A DNA stretch of 57,712 bases from Gnetum montanum (GCA_015680685.1 MNCI01026595.1:147899-205610), one strand, 5' to 3'; positions 23,201-35,480 are shown, counted from the stretch's first letter. Notes: generated from the sequence alone by a model not told the origin. Made by a program: numbers and translations.

Positions 23201-25299
23201 TGGGTACTTCTATGAAATTCAAATAGACGTTCATTATTTCGGATCTCTCCCTTACAATTCAGTCATGGGGGAGATGGCCACCTATGCTAATCATTTGGGG
23301 CCCTTAGTTCTTTTTAGTTTTTGTTTTACACATTTTTGTTTTACACGTTTTTGTTTTACAAGTTTTTTTCTTACACATTTTTTTTTACACATTTTTTTCT
23401 TACACGTTTTTGTTTTACAATTTCTTTAACCTTTCTTGTTTTTTTTTTTTACAAATTTATTTAACTCTTCTTGTTTTTTTTTTACAAATTTCTTTAATTT
23501 TTCTTGTTTTTGTTTTTCAACATCGTTATACTTTTTCATTTTTTGTGTGCGTGTGTTACCCACCCTGTAAGTTTGTCACCCAATAAGTGTTTTGCATGAT
23601 GGTATGAACTATTTTCATGTTGATTGCTAATGTTTGGTTTTTACCTTTAAGTCACAATGTTGATACTAAGGTATGTTTCTTTTGATATGGCAGGCAATGA
23701 GTTCACTTCATCCATCCAACCACCAGTTTCTATGGTCTCTCTTGGCTTGGAAATGTACAGCTTCCTTCATAATAAGAACTTTAACGAATCGGTGACTCGG
23801 CACTTCTCAAACTAAGGAAGGACTCAAGGTTTGAAAAGGGTGCGACTTCAAGGGAACTTGATGATTTTGTGTTGGCCATTCTCTTGGGCACTTGGATTTT
23901 TTCTTCTTAGATTTTCTCGTCATTCCGATGCTACCCAATTATCGAAAGCTGAGATAATAAAAATAATAAAGTCTTTGCATGGTGTGGTTCTCACGCATAA
24001 AAACACAAAAAAAAAGTGAGAATTCAAAGCACATTCCTTAGACAAAATAATTCCTTGGGCTACAAGCACTGGTTATGGAACTAAAAAATGTTCCCTCTAA
24101 CTAAGGCCCTTCTTGATTCCCATTCTCTCCTCGTTTCGTCGGAATGGTGATGACTCTTTGGAGAAGCATTCTTATTGTTCAAGGGGATGGATTAACCAGA
24201 TGCATTTATGCAAAGTCACTGGATGTGGTTGGTTTGAGGTTGAAGTTGGAATGAGATTTGCCAAGTCACATTAATCATGAAATACATAAGGGGCTATACA
24301 CCACCTTGTTCTTGGGATTCCATTCCATTCTTTTCTCTCCATCCTTCTCTCCATTATTCACCTCATTGCCAGTTGTATCATTAGTGTATATATTTTGGTT
24401 GATACATTGTTTTCTTTTTGGTAAATTCTGGCAGTTAAGACTTTAACTCTTGTTCCAATTGACATTCCTAGAGCCTACAGACTCTTTGAATGTGGGTTTG
24501 TCAAGGCATTAAGGGCATGAGCCTGCTTTGGGGAGGATCCACTTACATTCCTCTTTGGTGCACCAGTTAAATTATTTTCCCTAACATTTTTGCAATTAGT
24601 TTTATTTTGTTCATTTCCATCTTGACATCCATTTCATCAATGCCATAGTTGTTCCTTTTTATCTATCTTTATTACTCCTTTTCTTTCTCCATTCTAACAC
24701 TACTTGAGGTTCGCAATTAGTCATGGGGGTACAGGGCCTGATTTTTTCGATTTTCTCCTAACCCTGATTTTTTCAATTTTTTCCTAACCCCTACACCTTC
24801 AGTAGTCATCATTAATATATCTCTAGATCCGTATCAGCCATACCACAACCTAGCCAATGGACTTACACCGAAGTAAGGTATTAATTACATGATGATTCAT
24901 TTACCCTTGCTAATATAATATTGTGTTGTATGTGCAAATGGTGATCATACAACAATAGATTGGATCGAGAGCAAACACTTGGAATGGAGCAATGCTGGAA
25001 GCAACTATGCAAGGAGTAAGATCGATGGTGCGCTTACGAATGGACAAAGAAAGGCGCAATCTTGGCGTTGGAAGCAGCAACACTTCTTTCTCTCTCTCTT
25101 TCTCAAGCTACCAAATAAGGCCTGATGTCAATGTAATAAGGTGTTCACCCTTGTTGTCATGAACACCAGTTTTATCAAGTCTTATAATGATGATCCGTTC
25201 ACATGTCATCCCATTAGTTCCATTCACCTCTATAATCCCATACCTTCCCAATATTTTGTAAGGAACTCGAGGATGAGTTTTCATTTAGTCATGGGGGTA
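23201..25299 (+). other. 3' non-coding region of E2 with three polypurine motifs
   Basis: No gene is visible. AGTCATGGGGG motifs occur at 23261-23273, 24719-24731 and 25287-25299; the last abuts the 3' LTR. A T-rich stretch at 23310-23540 repeats TTTTGTTTTACA many times. The blocks that follow match the 3' regions at 5304-7126, 11700-13270, 47606-49509 and, in reverse, 56972-57712. Confidence 0.75.
25287..25299 (+). promoter_or_regulatory. Polypurine tract at the 3' LTR of E2
   Basis: AGTCATGGGGGTA lies immediately before the LTR start TGATGAGACA at 25300. Confidence 0.85.
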
Positions 25300-26157
25300 T
25301 GATGAGACACGATATCGCATGGGCCACGATATTGTGGCCGCCGTGATATCGCATCCCATGTGATATCACGTACGCGATATCACGTCATCCCCTACGATAT
25401 CGCGTACGCAATATCGTGGTGCACTGTCATATCTATAAATAAGAGGAGCTCTCCCTTGTTTCCTCATCCTAGGCTAGAAGTAGGGAAAATATGGCAGATT
25501 GATCACTCCAGAGATAGAATATTTTCCATGTGCCCGTAGTAGGAGTCCGAAAGTGAACAGATCTTTATTCGAGCAACATTGTACCTAAACACAAGTTATG
25601 TACGGAAATAAAGATGAACTTCCTAGATAAACCTTATAGTGCATGGAATAGGATTTTATTTAATGTTATTTATTTATTTCTCTCTCACCCTTATCTCCTA
25701 GTAATGCAAAATGAGTACGACTTGATTATGAGCATTTAAGGATGTGTACGGATAATCAAGGAACAGATGCTCATCGCACTTAGGCTAGATTAGATTCTCT
25801 TATCCTTTACTCCTAGTTAAGTGCCTTAGTACGACCACTTCGAGCACGTGCGTTACGCGTGGTGATCCCAGCAATGATTAGCGTTTGGTAACCACGATTG
25901 CATCGGTTCAGGGTATGTACGGTAAGTGGGAAAAAATGCTGACACTAGGTAATTTAGACTTAGTTCCTTAGTTAGAGTTAGTAATTAGTTTCTTAACCAT
26001 TCACCTCAATAGCATAGGAGATAAAACATAAAAACTATAAAAATCATATACCTCGGACTTACTTAACCATACACTATGACAACTACAAGTAAGTCTAGGA
26101 AGACAACGAATGATTAACCCTAAGTGTTCCATGGGGCGTGTAGGCACTTAGTCTGCA
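25300..26157 (+). repeat. 3' LTR of E2, U3 type B, cut by a contig end
   Basis: It matches the LTR at 19342-20186 from TGATGAGA through the block GTAGGCACTTAGTCTGCA, then stops at the single N at 26158; about 80 terminal bases are missing. TATAAAT is at 25434-25440. The U3 (25304-25430) has an expanded set of near-palindromes built on CGATATCG, TGATATCA and ATATTG, longer than in the 5' copy. Confidence 0.85.
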
Positions 26158-26158
26158 N

Positions 26159-26625
26159 GGATGAAAAGGGTATGACTTTAAGGGGATTCGACTACGATAT
26201 TGCGTACACGATATTGCAGCGAGGCTGCAATATTGCGTACGCAATATCGTGGTGCACTAAATGGTGACTCATCATCCTTCTAGGGTCATGTTGATCTTTA
26301 AACCTTAGAGCTTAGAGGAGAAGCATATGGTCAACATACAACAAGTTAAACCTTTCCACGAGTCTAGGTACGTTAGTGCAACAACCGTCTCATCAAATGG
26401 ACAACCACGCTTAATCTTTCAGATCTCCTCCTTTTAAACTTAGTCATGGGGGAGATGACCATCCATGCTAACTATATAAGAAGCTCTTCGCTTTTTCATA
26501 TTTTTGTTTTACATGTTTTTATTTTATACATTGTTATTTTTACAAATTTTGTCTTTACACATTCCTTATCTTACACCTTTTTGTTTTTATATTATTGATT
26601 GATGAATGGCGAGATACCCCTACAC
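26159..26625. other. Small mosaic contig of Athila-like fragments between two Ns
   Basis: Four pieces are joined. 26159-26197 matches post-integrase sequence (compare 48018-48048). 26198-26260 is type B U3-like with palindromic GATATTGCG repeats. 26280-26600 matches the integrase tail, the first polypurine motif (AGTCATGGGGGAGATGACC at about 26441-26459) and the T-rich tract. 26601-26625 matches the terminal bases of an LTR in minus orientation (ATGGCGAGATACCCCTACAC). It is bounded by single Ns on both sides, so its place in the genome is uncertain. Confidence 0.6.
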
Positions 26626-27049
26626 NCTAGACTCATTGCCTATTTTACCAAAAGAACCATACCTTAATATCAGCATCATCATTCAAAGGTTAAAACCAAA
26701 CATTAGCAATCAATATGATATAATTCAATCCACCATCATGAGCACTTATTGGATGATGAATAAAAATAATCAAGCAAACAAAGAAATAGTAAAAATATGA
26801 ACGATGGTGTAAAACAAAAATAAGAAAACTTGAATGAATGTGTAAAACAAAAAATGTGTCAAACAAAAACGTGTAAAACAAAAATTCAAAAAGAACTGAG
26901 GGCCTAGAATGGTTAGCATAGGTGGCCATCTCCCCCACAACTAAGTTGGAAGGAGGAGATCTAAAATAGTGAGTAAGGTTATCCATCAACAGAGGTGGCA
27001 TGTGTACTGGTTATCCTAAGCTCATGAAAAGGTTTGGTCTGTTGCACGT

Positions 27050-28030
27050 TGACCAAAAGTTTCTTATCTGAGCTCTCAGCTTTGTATATGTCATGACCCC
27101 TGAAGGAAAAGTTGCATAAATAATATAAGGTCCTTTCCACAGTGTTTGAAATTTAGTACGTTGTGGCACATGTGTGGGATTCTAGTAGAGAACCTTATCT
27201 CCTAGCTGATATTTAACTTTCCTAATTCTTAGGTCATGACGTTGTTTATTGAAGGCCTTGTATAATTTGTTAGATGACATGGAAACTAATTGGTTTTCAT
27301 CTGGCAAGTTAAGGATTACTAACCATTTTTTTTGTGCTAGATCAAGATCAAGGTTGAGTTCACATGCCATGGATAGTGTACGAATCTTAATTTGAATGGG
27401 AAGCGTTGGTAATTTACTGTACACTAACTCATAGGAAAAGTACCCTGTAGGGAGTTTCCATGTGGAGCGGTATGCCCAACGAGCATTGTTTAATTTAGTG
27501 CTCAAGTCTCACCTAAACTTGCTAATGGTTCTTGTCAATATCTTCATAATCTTCATGTTGGCGACTTCTACTTGACCTTTCGCTTGGGGGTGGTATGGTG
27601 TAGTCAATTTATGCTCAAACCCTAAGCGTTGCATTAATTTCCAAAAAGTTGCACCTGTGAAGTGTGTACCATTATCTAAAATAAGTGCATGTGGCACACC
27701 AAACCTGTTTATGATTTGTTATTGAACAAATCGTCCACCTAGAGATGATGTACAATTTTTAACAACAGCTTCTTTGGCCCATTTTTTTAGGTGATCAATG
27801 GCAACAATAATATAAGCTTTTCCATTAGACATTGGTGTAATCAGCCCCATAAAATCAATTCCCCAAATGTTAAAGGGTTCTAACAATTGAATCCATTGTT
27901 GCAGACCCTCCATTCTAGCAGTCATTCCCCCATCACGTTGACAGCACTCACAAGATTGGACAAAACGATGGGCATCCTGAAATAATGTAGGCCAATAATA
28001 TCCTATAAGTAGGATCTTGATGGTCATTCA
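27050..28030 (-). pseudogene. Integrase of E3, left copy
   Basis: The zinc-binding stretch at 28027-27900 has CECCQRDGGMTARM; the His pair lies upstream, beyond a stop. The core has FNIWGIDFMGLITPMSNGKAY (first Asp), FGVPHALILDNGTHF (second Asp, 27690-27650) and PYHPQAKGQVEVANMKIMKIL (third acidic residue, near 27570). All three catalytic acids are therefore present, though stops at 27720 and elsewhere split the frame. The C-terminal part (27505-27182) and the tail VNVQQTKPFHELR near 27040 match the right copy. Confidence 0.8.
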
Positions 28031-28258
28031 TCTCCCAGCGTAATGACCCCCACAAGAATCCTCATGAGCATCTTGGTGAACTCACAGTTGATCTATATTG
28101 GGAACACACCATCAAACCAAGCCATCGGGACATACTTTGTAAAGTTTCCCATTGATCTCCATACAGTACTTGGCTTGATGAAGAAACTGTTGTTTCTTCT
28201 TAAGGTTTAACTCTTGTGGTGTTTGTTGGGTGAGGAGATAGGTAAGAATGCTACTGTA

Positions 28259-29962
28259 CTAATTTGTCTCCATGGGTGATTGATTATTCACTACACCAGT
28301 AAAAAGGAATTCATTAGGGAAATGGTCAAATATTGGATACTCATCCTCTTTGTTGTCCCATTGCAACCGAGATAAATGATCAACAACTACATTCTCAATG
28401 CCCTTACAATCGATCATCGTTAAATCAAACTCTTGTAAGATTACAAGACATCGTATGATACAAGGGCATACCATTGGCTTATTCATGAGGAACCGAATTG
28501 CACTATGATCTATATGTATATATACTTTATATCCCAATACATAGTGTCCAAACTTTTCTACTGCAAACACTACAACCATTAATTCTTTCTCTATGGTAGT
28601 GTAGTTAAGTTATGCACCATCAATACTTATACTTGCATAGTGGATGTAATAAGGATGCTTCTAGTCATCTAACTATGTAAGTATGGCTCCTAAAGCATAA
28701 TTGGATGCATCAGTCATGATATGGACTGATTTGGACTAGTCAGGAGCTTGTAGAATGGGTGTTTCTACTAGCTTCTGTTTCAGAGTTTGAAAAGCTAATT
28801 CACATTCCTTGGTCCACTCGAAAGTTACATCCTTTTTCGTTAATTCCACTAATGGTTTGGAAACCTTTGAAAAGTTCTCAATAAATCTCCTATAGTAGCC
28901 AGTATGTCCAAGGAATGATCAAATATCTTTGACAATTTCATATTGAGGGGTAATTCCTTGGATAACTTTGATTTTCTCAGGGTCTACCTCTATCCTTGTG
29001 TGTGAGATTTCGTGCCCTAGTACTATGCCATCTTGGACCATCAAATGGCTTTTCTGCTAGTTGAGCCTCAAATTGGTTTCTACACATCTTTCTAACACTT
29101 TCTCTAATAGGTCCAAGGCTTGATCAAAGTTTGCTCCATAGGTGGAGAAATCGTCCACAAAGACTTCTACACCATTTCCTATCTGTTGTTGGAAGATGCT
29201 TAGAACTAGTCATTGAAATGTTGTAGGGGCATTGCACAAGCCAAAAAACATCTGTTTGTATACAAACAATCCCTAAGGACTGGTGAACGTAGTCTTGGCT
29301 TGGTCTTCTAGGGCTATTTGTATTTGATTATATCTGCTATATCTATCCAGAAAATTGTAGTAGAAATACCCTGCAATGGTGTCTAAGACATGGTCAACAA
29401 ATGGAAATGGAAAGTGATCTTTGAATGTTGCCATACTCAATAGCTTGAAATCTATGAACCCCCTTCATTTGCTTCCCTTTTTAGGCACAATAACTAAGGG
29501 TCTAACCCATTCACTATCAGTAATAGGGTATATGAACCCAACCTTGAGAAGCTGTTCGATTTCTTCCTTAACTACTTGCTTTCGCTTAGGATTCAATCAC
29601 CTTTGCGGTTGTCTTTGAGGCTTCATGGAGGGCTTAATGTAAATCCTATGTTGGCATATCCTAGGATCTATTCCAATTAATTTGGTATATGACTAAGTAA
29701 ATGCTTTTGACCATCTATTAATTACCTTCAGCAGTTCTTCTTTCTGTTGAGGAGCAAGCTTAGCATTGAGAATTACTAGTTTTTTATTTTTAAGGAATGT
29801 GTATTCTATACCGATGGGCAATGGTTTCAACTCGAGGGGCTCTTGGTTAAATTTCTTAGGGATTTCCAGCTTCTCTGAGTTCATATTTTCAAGGTTAAGA
29901 CTTGGAAGTTGGCAGTGGACTTTTTCTAATGTGTCTACGTTACTGATGTAAGCACAAGTCAA
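28259..29962 (-). pseudogene. RT and RNase H of E3, left copy
   Basis: The linker at 29962-29693 contains EPLELKPLPIGIEYTFLKN and ends toward DPRICQH. RT motifs include the KDHFP equivalent near 29420, the SPxG/FGLCNAPTTFQ equivalent near 29220 and an intact catalytic box FVDDFSTYG at about 29162-29136. RNase H has MTDASNYALGA near 28715 with the catalytic Asp present, VFAVEKFGHYVLGYKVYIHIDHSAI (28579 onward) and the end LQEFDLTMIDCKGIENVVVDHLSRL. Stops are frequent and mostly at Gln or Trp positions. It is non-functional but better preserved at active sites than the right copy. Confidence 0.85.
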
Positions 29963-30129
29963 ACGCTTAGTTGGTTCTATGCATATCAGTGAACTTCTTT
30001 CTTGATCAATTGTTAGCCACTGGGTGTCTTCTTATCATGTGCTTGCTGCATACAGGCATCTTTGTATGTTAATCACTTATGCACACTGATTGCATGCATG
30101 CAATGTTAAACTTTACACAAACCATGACC

Positions 30130-30790
30130 TTTGCACAAAATTACACCTTGTGTCACTCTATGCGATGCACTAAACTTTCTTCTTCTCAATCTTTCTGAAT
30201 GTATTTTCCTTTGATATTTCTAGGGAAAGATCACAAATTCCTAGGCATACGTCGATGGTGCTTAGCCATGCTCTTTCCATTATGATCGGGAAGTCCTCCT
30301 TACCATTATTTACTTGAATCACTAGGAAGTCAGCTGGGTACAACCACCCACAAATAGTGGTAACAATGTCTTCCACCAGTCCCAATGGGATAGTGATGGA
30401 TTGGTTGGCCAACTCTAGATAGATGTTGCTCTTTTTCAATGGAGGCAGGTTCCAGGCCTTGTACATTTCTTGAGAAATCAAGTTGACACCAGTACTTGAA
30501 TCCAAAAGAGCCTTACACGACGCATTTCTAGCAATTTGTAAGTATATCAAAGGACTCCTAAGATCAGAGAATTTCCTAGGAAGGTGGCCAGCTTTGATCC
30601 AATCAGTGACAGCATGTGTTAGCATAACCGTATGCGTTGAGTGTAGTGATTGGGTTGAAGGGGGCTCCGAAGTTTTGATTGATACTGAGGTGTTTAAGGA
30701 ATTAGCCGCTTATGATTGCAAGGGCTTGGTTGGTCTATTAGTTCTAAGGAAAGGTCTTTTCTTCATGTGGTTGTTGGAACCAATAGTAGG
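30130..30790 (-). pseudogene. Protease of E3, left copy
   Basis: An open frame of 151 codons (30625-30170) begins MLTHAVTDWIKAGHLPRKF and contains ALLDSSTGVNLISQEMYK with the catalytic Asp at about 30502-30500. It goes on to EDIVTTICGWLYPADFLVIQV and FPIIMERAWLSTIDVCLGI. The active-site triad is D-S-S, not D-[ST]-G. The upstream Thr, Pro and Lys rich gag tail reads through 30790. The right copy has the same domain with Asn in place of the catalytic Asp. Confidence 0.8.
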
Positions 30791-31149
30791 TTGAGAGTTA
30801 ACAGCCCTTGTGGCATTACATTGCTACGGGTGGATAGGGATTTCACCCTGCATAGCTGGAGCAGGTGGTAGTGGAGCTATTGGTGGAAGAGATGTGACCA
30901 GATGAGAAGGATGATATGCTTGTAGAATATCACACCTAGAAGAGGGAGTTCCATAATACTAGTGGGCTTGGTAGTGAGGGTGAGAAGTGATGTGACCAGT
31001 AGAGTCATGTGGGGAGATTGGCTGCTGCACATAATATCCATACAGGTTAGGTTACCAGTTAGGATATTGTTGCCTTGGTGGTGGAATTCCCCATGATTGT
31101 GGATGCTGCACTATTAATATTTCTCAATCATTTATGGTGTAGTTCCACT

Positions 31150-33150
31150 TGGGAAATACATTAAGGGTTGGTGAAACTATCTTGGGTTACCTTGGGGGTA
31201 AGGTAACCTTCAGGGTGCTTGTCGTTTGTTCAATTGTGGGTTGACTACATACACCCTAGACTCTTGTAGATGTGAGATTATAGGGCAACCTCCCTTAGGA
31301 TGGTCATATTGACATATCTCACATCCACTATCATTGTCTATTTTTGAATCCACAACCTCTTCAATGATGACAACGTTTCCCTTACCCTTTCTATGTGCAT
31401 GTTCAGCCTCTTTTTTTTCTTTTCTCACTAGCTTGCTCTCTAGACTCCTCTACTATTTTAAGAGCAGTTTGAAATCTATTGTCTAGGGAATCGCACATTT
31501 GATCTACCTTTTTCAAAACTTCTGATGTGATCTTTTGGATATGCAAAGTTTTCCTATTCACCATCTTTTTGAGTGGTGACTTTTCTTCATCTTCACAAAA
31601 TCTTACTCCCCTCTTCCAAAGGGAAGGATCTTAGTTCTACTCTTCTGCACTTTCTCTCTTTCATAGCTCACTTTCTTCCATGGCAACTTGCTCCAATAGT
31701 CTTTGAATTTGATGGGACCTAAGCTCGAATAGTCTTTCCTAGACATAAGTCCTAAAAGTTCTTCTCATTTCATGCCTAAGCCCAACCACGAGATGGCGCA
31801 GTTCCCTTTGCGAATAACCATGGTTAGGAAAATGATGTAACAATGCATAATATTGGCCCATGGCAGCATCCAAGGGTTCATGTCCTCCTTGTTTCTAGCC
31901 TTAGATTTGCTTTTGTAAGTTAGACACTCGAGAGTATGTTTGGTACTTGTCATTAAATAGTTCTAACATAGTACTCCACCTACGAATGGATTCCAGTTCT
32001 AAAGACTGGTACCAACTTTCTACTTCTTTAACTAGTATCCATGGAAACAACTTAAGTTTTGCCATTTGTTCTTTATATTTTGTAAGGCACACTTATCATG
32101 GAATGCTTGTAAGTGATTCTGAGGATCAACGTTGTATCCCCCTTTAAATCGTGGGATATTATTCATATCTAATCTCTTGATCCTACTATCCTTCTAGTGC
32201 CTTGTTGGAATTCTAACAACCTTAGTTATGTTTAACATACATCGGGTAGCGAGTAGGGGTTCATCATGATCATCTCGTCCATGGCGTCTATGATGCCTAC
32301 ATTCTTCCCTACTCTCCCTTCTTCTATGTTGTGATTCTTTAGACTGCCCTCGTCCCCTTTCCTGGTTGTTTCATCTATGACTTCCACTTTGCCTACCTTT
32401 ATCCCCATGGTCTTTTTCTTTATGACAGCGTCCAAATATTGAAGGAGAGGGTGAAGGAGATGATAAAGGTAAAGAAGAAGGAGAACCATTACCATGACAG
32501 TTTCTACTACCTTCTCTTCTTCGATCTTGGCCGTGATCGCGGTTGCAATTAGAATCTCCATCTTTATCATGAGTTCGTGTTCCTTTTTCGAACCCTTTGT
32601 GCCCATGGGTATCAAAACCTCAGTTATGAATAGTGAAATGAAGGTTCTGATACACAACCCCTTGGCCAAAGTCAAGGGGAGAAACATCATTGTGTGGTCG
32701 ACTACCTGAGGTAGGTTCACCACCCTCATTTTCGCTTAAGACATGTGGGGCATCCTCGAACCACTTACCCTTCAAAGACTTATGATGTCTCTCCTATTGT
32801 AAGTTCCTTTGACGTTTTGCCTCTGTGGGACGGTATTCTCTTGAGTCATGGTCTTGCACAACGTATTCTGCATGTAAGTGCGGCATGCCAATTCATGTGA
32901 GAGCATGAAGAAGCATGCTCGGGACTGAACAATCGGGAGGTAACACTATGTTACCTTCTAAGTCTTACAAACGTAGTTGTTCGTCTTGATGGAGGATAAA
33001 GGTGAAGTCTGGTATATACTCATCGGATGAATATATACCACTCGAACTTGTTGAGGGGCTGGCAGATCAACGTCATATGTATTACACCATTGATTGTTTC
33101 TTGTTTCAAACCCAGGTGGTGAGCCACTTTCGTACGAAGAAGAAGACAAA
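31150..33150 (-). pseudogene. Gag of E3, left copy
   Basis: In minus order: start MSSSSYESGSPPGFETRNN at 33149; acidic and Pro rich part to about 32700; His and basic linker (about 32700-32230); capsid-like part (about 32150-31650, with LKLFPWILVKEVESWYQSLE and MLELFNDKYQTYSRVSNLQK); and knuckle CEICQYDHPKGGC (about 31320-31280), a CX2CX3HX4C finger of the kind found in Athila gag. Several stops and frameshifts are present. Confidence 0.8.
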
Positions 33151-33266
33151 CTTGTCTATTCAGTGTGCAATGTATTCTTGTTTATTATTTTTTCAATCAA
33201 CTAAAAGGGTTTGTTCCAACGATGTGAATGATTTCCTATGTTTTAGTTAGCGCACAAACAACTAAG

Positions 33267-33284
33267 TCCCCGACAACGGCGCCA
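33267..33284 (-). promoter_or_regulatory. Primer-binding site of E3, left copy, intact tRNA-Asp type
   Basis: The minus strand reads TGGCGCCGTTGTCGGGGA two bases after the LTR end, the canonical Athila primer site. In the right copy the same site reads TGGCATCGTTGTCGGGGA. Confidence 0.9.
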
Positions 33285-33285
33285 A

Positions 33286-34388
33286 TGATGAGCAGCAAGG
33301 TATGCCTATGCTCAACCATATATTTACAAGCATTTCACGCACGATCTGGTCGAATTCCAAGAACTAAGTGCTTATGCACCCTTGTAAAACAAGGATGAGT
33401 TGGTTGATCGTTGTCTTCCCAAGCTTACCTATATGTCACGATTGTATGGTTAAGTAAGCTTGAGGCATATGATTTTTATAGCTTTTATGTCATGCGCTAG
33501 TAAGGGAAAAGAGAGATAACTAAGTGACTAATTTATCTTAACTACTCATTAACTAAGTTCTAACTAATCTTAACACCAGTATCCGTTCTCACTTTCCGTA
33601 CACATCTTGAACCAGTGCAACACTACTGGGATTACCAGACACTAATCATTATTGGGTTACCAAGAGTTACATGCATGCTTGAAGTGATTGTACTGAGTGT
33701 AATTTAACGATTTGTTTAATTGATCAAAATTAATTACTATGCTAATAACATAAATGTAAAGTGCATAAAATAAAATAAATGCATAAGAACATAAAGTAAA
33801 AGAAATGCGTAAGAAAACAAATCTCAAGTGCTGCAAGGATGAATTGAAGAGCTTGTCTTTATTGTCGTACACAAGGTGTGCTCAGGTACATAATGCTTGA
33901 ATAAAGATCCATCCACACTTAAACCTCCTACTGCGGGCACTTGGAAAACACTTTAACTTTTAGACAGACTACAAGAGTTTCGCTACTTGACTACTACCAA
34001 ACTTCCTCTCAATTGTGCACCTGGGCATTGTATTTATAGACTTGAGAGCAACTACTCTAATAATTAAAGTAACCACTCTAATAATTAGAATAACTGCTTT
34101 AATAATTAGAGGAACCACTCTAATAATAACCGCTCTAATAATAACCACTCTAATTATTAGAGTAACCGCTCCAATAATAATTGCTCTAATAATTAGAGTA
34201 ATCACTCCAATAATAACCACTCTAATTATTAGAGTAACCGCTCCAATAATTAGAATAATGACTCCAATAATAACGGCTCTAATAATTAGAGTAACCGCTC
34301 CNTTAACCGCTCTAATAATTAGAGTAACCGCTCCAATAATGACCGCTCTAATAATTAGAATAAACTGCTAGAGTAACCGCTCTCATCA
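33286..34388 (-). repeat. 5' LTR of E3, left copy, U3 type A
   Basis: It starts TGATGAGAGC at 34388 and ends GCTGCTCATCA at 33286. The U3 (34388-34050) is built of about 40-base units with TCTAATTATTAGAG palindromes separated by TAACCGCTC. A TATAAATACA box lies near 34039-34030 and an AATAAAG signal near 33860. The N at 34302 is flanked by a 30-base direct duplication that adds one false repeat unit. Confidence 0.9.
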
Positions 34389-35480
34389 TTAGTGTTGGTG
34401 GAATAAGTGCATAGAGACCTTAAGTGTTGAAACATGTTAGACTTGGTAATCCTAATGGTTAGTTAACTTGCTTCATCCTATAAGTAGCTAACTTCATAGG
34501 CCAAATTAAAAAAACAAAAGAATATAGGTTGGAAGGTTGATGGAGCATACGTTATTACCTTGGGATAAAACAAGAGTTATTTCTATTTTTAGTTAATTAG
34601 TTAAACTACTATTTTTAGTAATAATAACCATGACAACATCATTAATCATACACCTTAATTATACTTAAGCGTATGATCTAAGATCATTGCGAGTATAATG
34701 AACAAATAAATGAGTTGCGAACTCACCTAACCAGGCTAACTAGGCTAAACATTCCACCTAATCCATCAATAGATCATGACATGATCTACCAAAACACTTC
34801 TAGATTGCATGGTTGAGCATTAAGCATATTTGCCACTCATTAAAAGGTAAACAAAAAGTGGACTAGTAGTACTCATTGTCTTACTAAGTAAGAGGTTACC
34901 AATTGGAGTTACATTTGAGGCATAGTTATATTTTTCTACAAATATTTTGAAATATTATGGCAACTACAAGAATTATACAACTAGCATGATGCTTTCTTAG
35001 AATTCTTTAAAACTTTTACTTTCAATTATAGTTTTAAAATTCAAGTAAAACAAATTAAAACATAAATTTGCATTTATCATAGCTTGAACCTTCAATTCCT
35101 TACACATGAAACAAGACATTTACCTAGTAAACTATCATTGTGTTTGTGGTTAAATGAATTACCAAACTTGGAGGCACCAAAGAAACTAATTCCATGTAAG
35201 CATAGCTTAACTAGTCTACTCACAAGTTACACCTTGAGCTTTGATTCAAGAGTCTCCTAGCATTGCCATGGTAGCTTGGAGGCATAGCATAGATAAATGC
35301 AATAAAAAAACTTTATTTACAAAAGAATATATCATTTGATCAACAACGACGACACGGTTGGAGGAACACATAATCTTACGAGATGGTTTTAAAACAGGGG
35401 TATGCTATTTAAATTTAGAGAGAGAGAGGAAAACAAAAACAAAAAAACATCCCAAAATCGAGAAAACGCGAGGGAGAGTC
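34389..35480. other. Host flank of E3 (left arm), no gene seen
   Basis: AT-rich non-coding DNA with no frame of interest. It is nearly identical, in reverse, to 39160-40238. A GA-rich tract (GAGAGAGAGAGG) near 35420 precedes the pseudogene and could be part of its promoter or 5'UTR. Confidence 0.6.

Larger units (their letters stand above)
19342..26157 (+). mobile_element. Element E2: Athila-like LTR element without RT, RNase H or integrase
   Basis: Order on the plus strand: 5' LTR (19342-20186), primer site (20188-20205), gag (about 20330-22280, with an assembly gap), protease (about 22450-23098), abrupt loss of RT, RNase H and integrase at about 23200, 3' non-coding region with three polypurine motifs (23261-25299), and 3' LTR (25300 to the contig end at 26157). 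It sits inside the 5' LTR of E1, which makes it younger than E1. Such gag-protease elements depend on enzymes supplied by another copy. The LTR pair is very similar by eye over the R-U5 part, with insertions in U3. Confidence 0.85.
26627..34388 (-). mobile_element. Element E3, left copy (5' LTR to 3' region, minus strand)
   Basis: Minus-strand order: 5' LTR (34388-33286), primer site (33284-33267), gag (about 33150-31150), protease (30790-30130), RT (29962-28840), RNase H (28800-28259), integrase (28030-27050), and polypurine motif and T-rich 3' region down to 26627, where the contig stops. No 3' LTR is present on this side. It is inserted at the same host site as the right copy, since the flanks beyond the LTR are the same, so the two are copies of one locus rather than two insertions. 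Confidence 0.85.

Noticed and set aside
23310-23540. Repeated TTTTGTTTTACA stretch as a possible satellite or coding repeat
   Set aside because: The same T-rich tract occurs after the first polypurine motif in every copy of the family, so it is ordinary element sequence.
23671-23697. GTATGT...GGCAG as a splice pair in the E2 3' region
   Set aside because: The spacing of about 26 bases is too short for a plant intron.
34015-34371. 118-codon Ile and Thr rich frame, and its mirror in the right arm at 40256-40649
   Set aside because: It is the translation of the TCTAATTATTAGAG repeats of U3 and so low-complexity, not a protein.
34050-34388. U3 repeat block as a CRISPR-like array
   Set aside because: The units have no unique spacers and lie between LTR start and TATA box; the genome is a plant.
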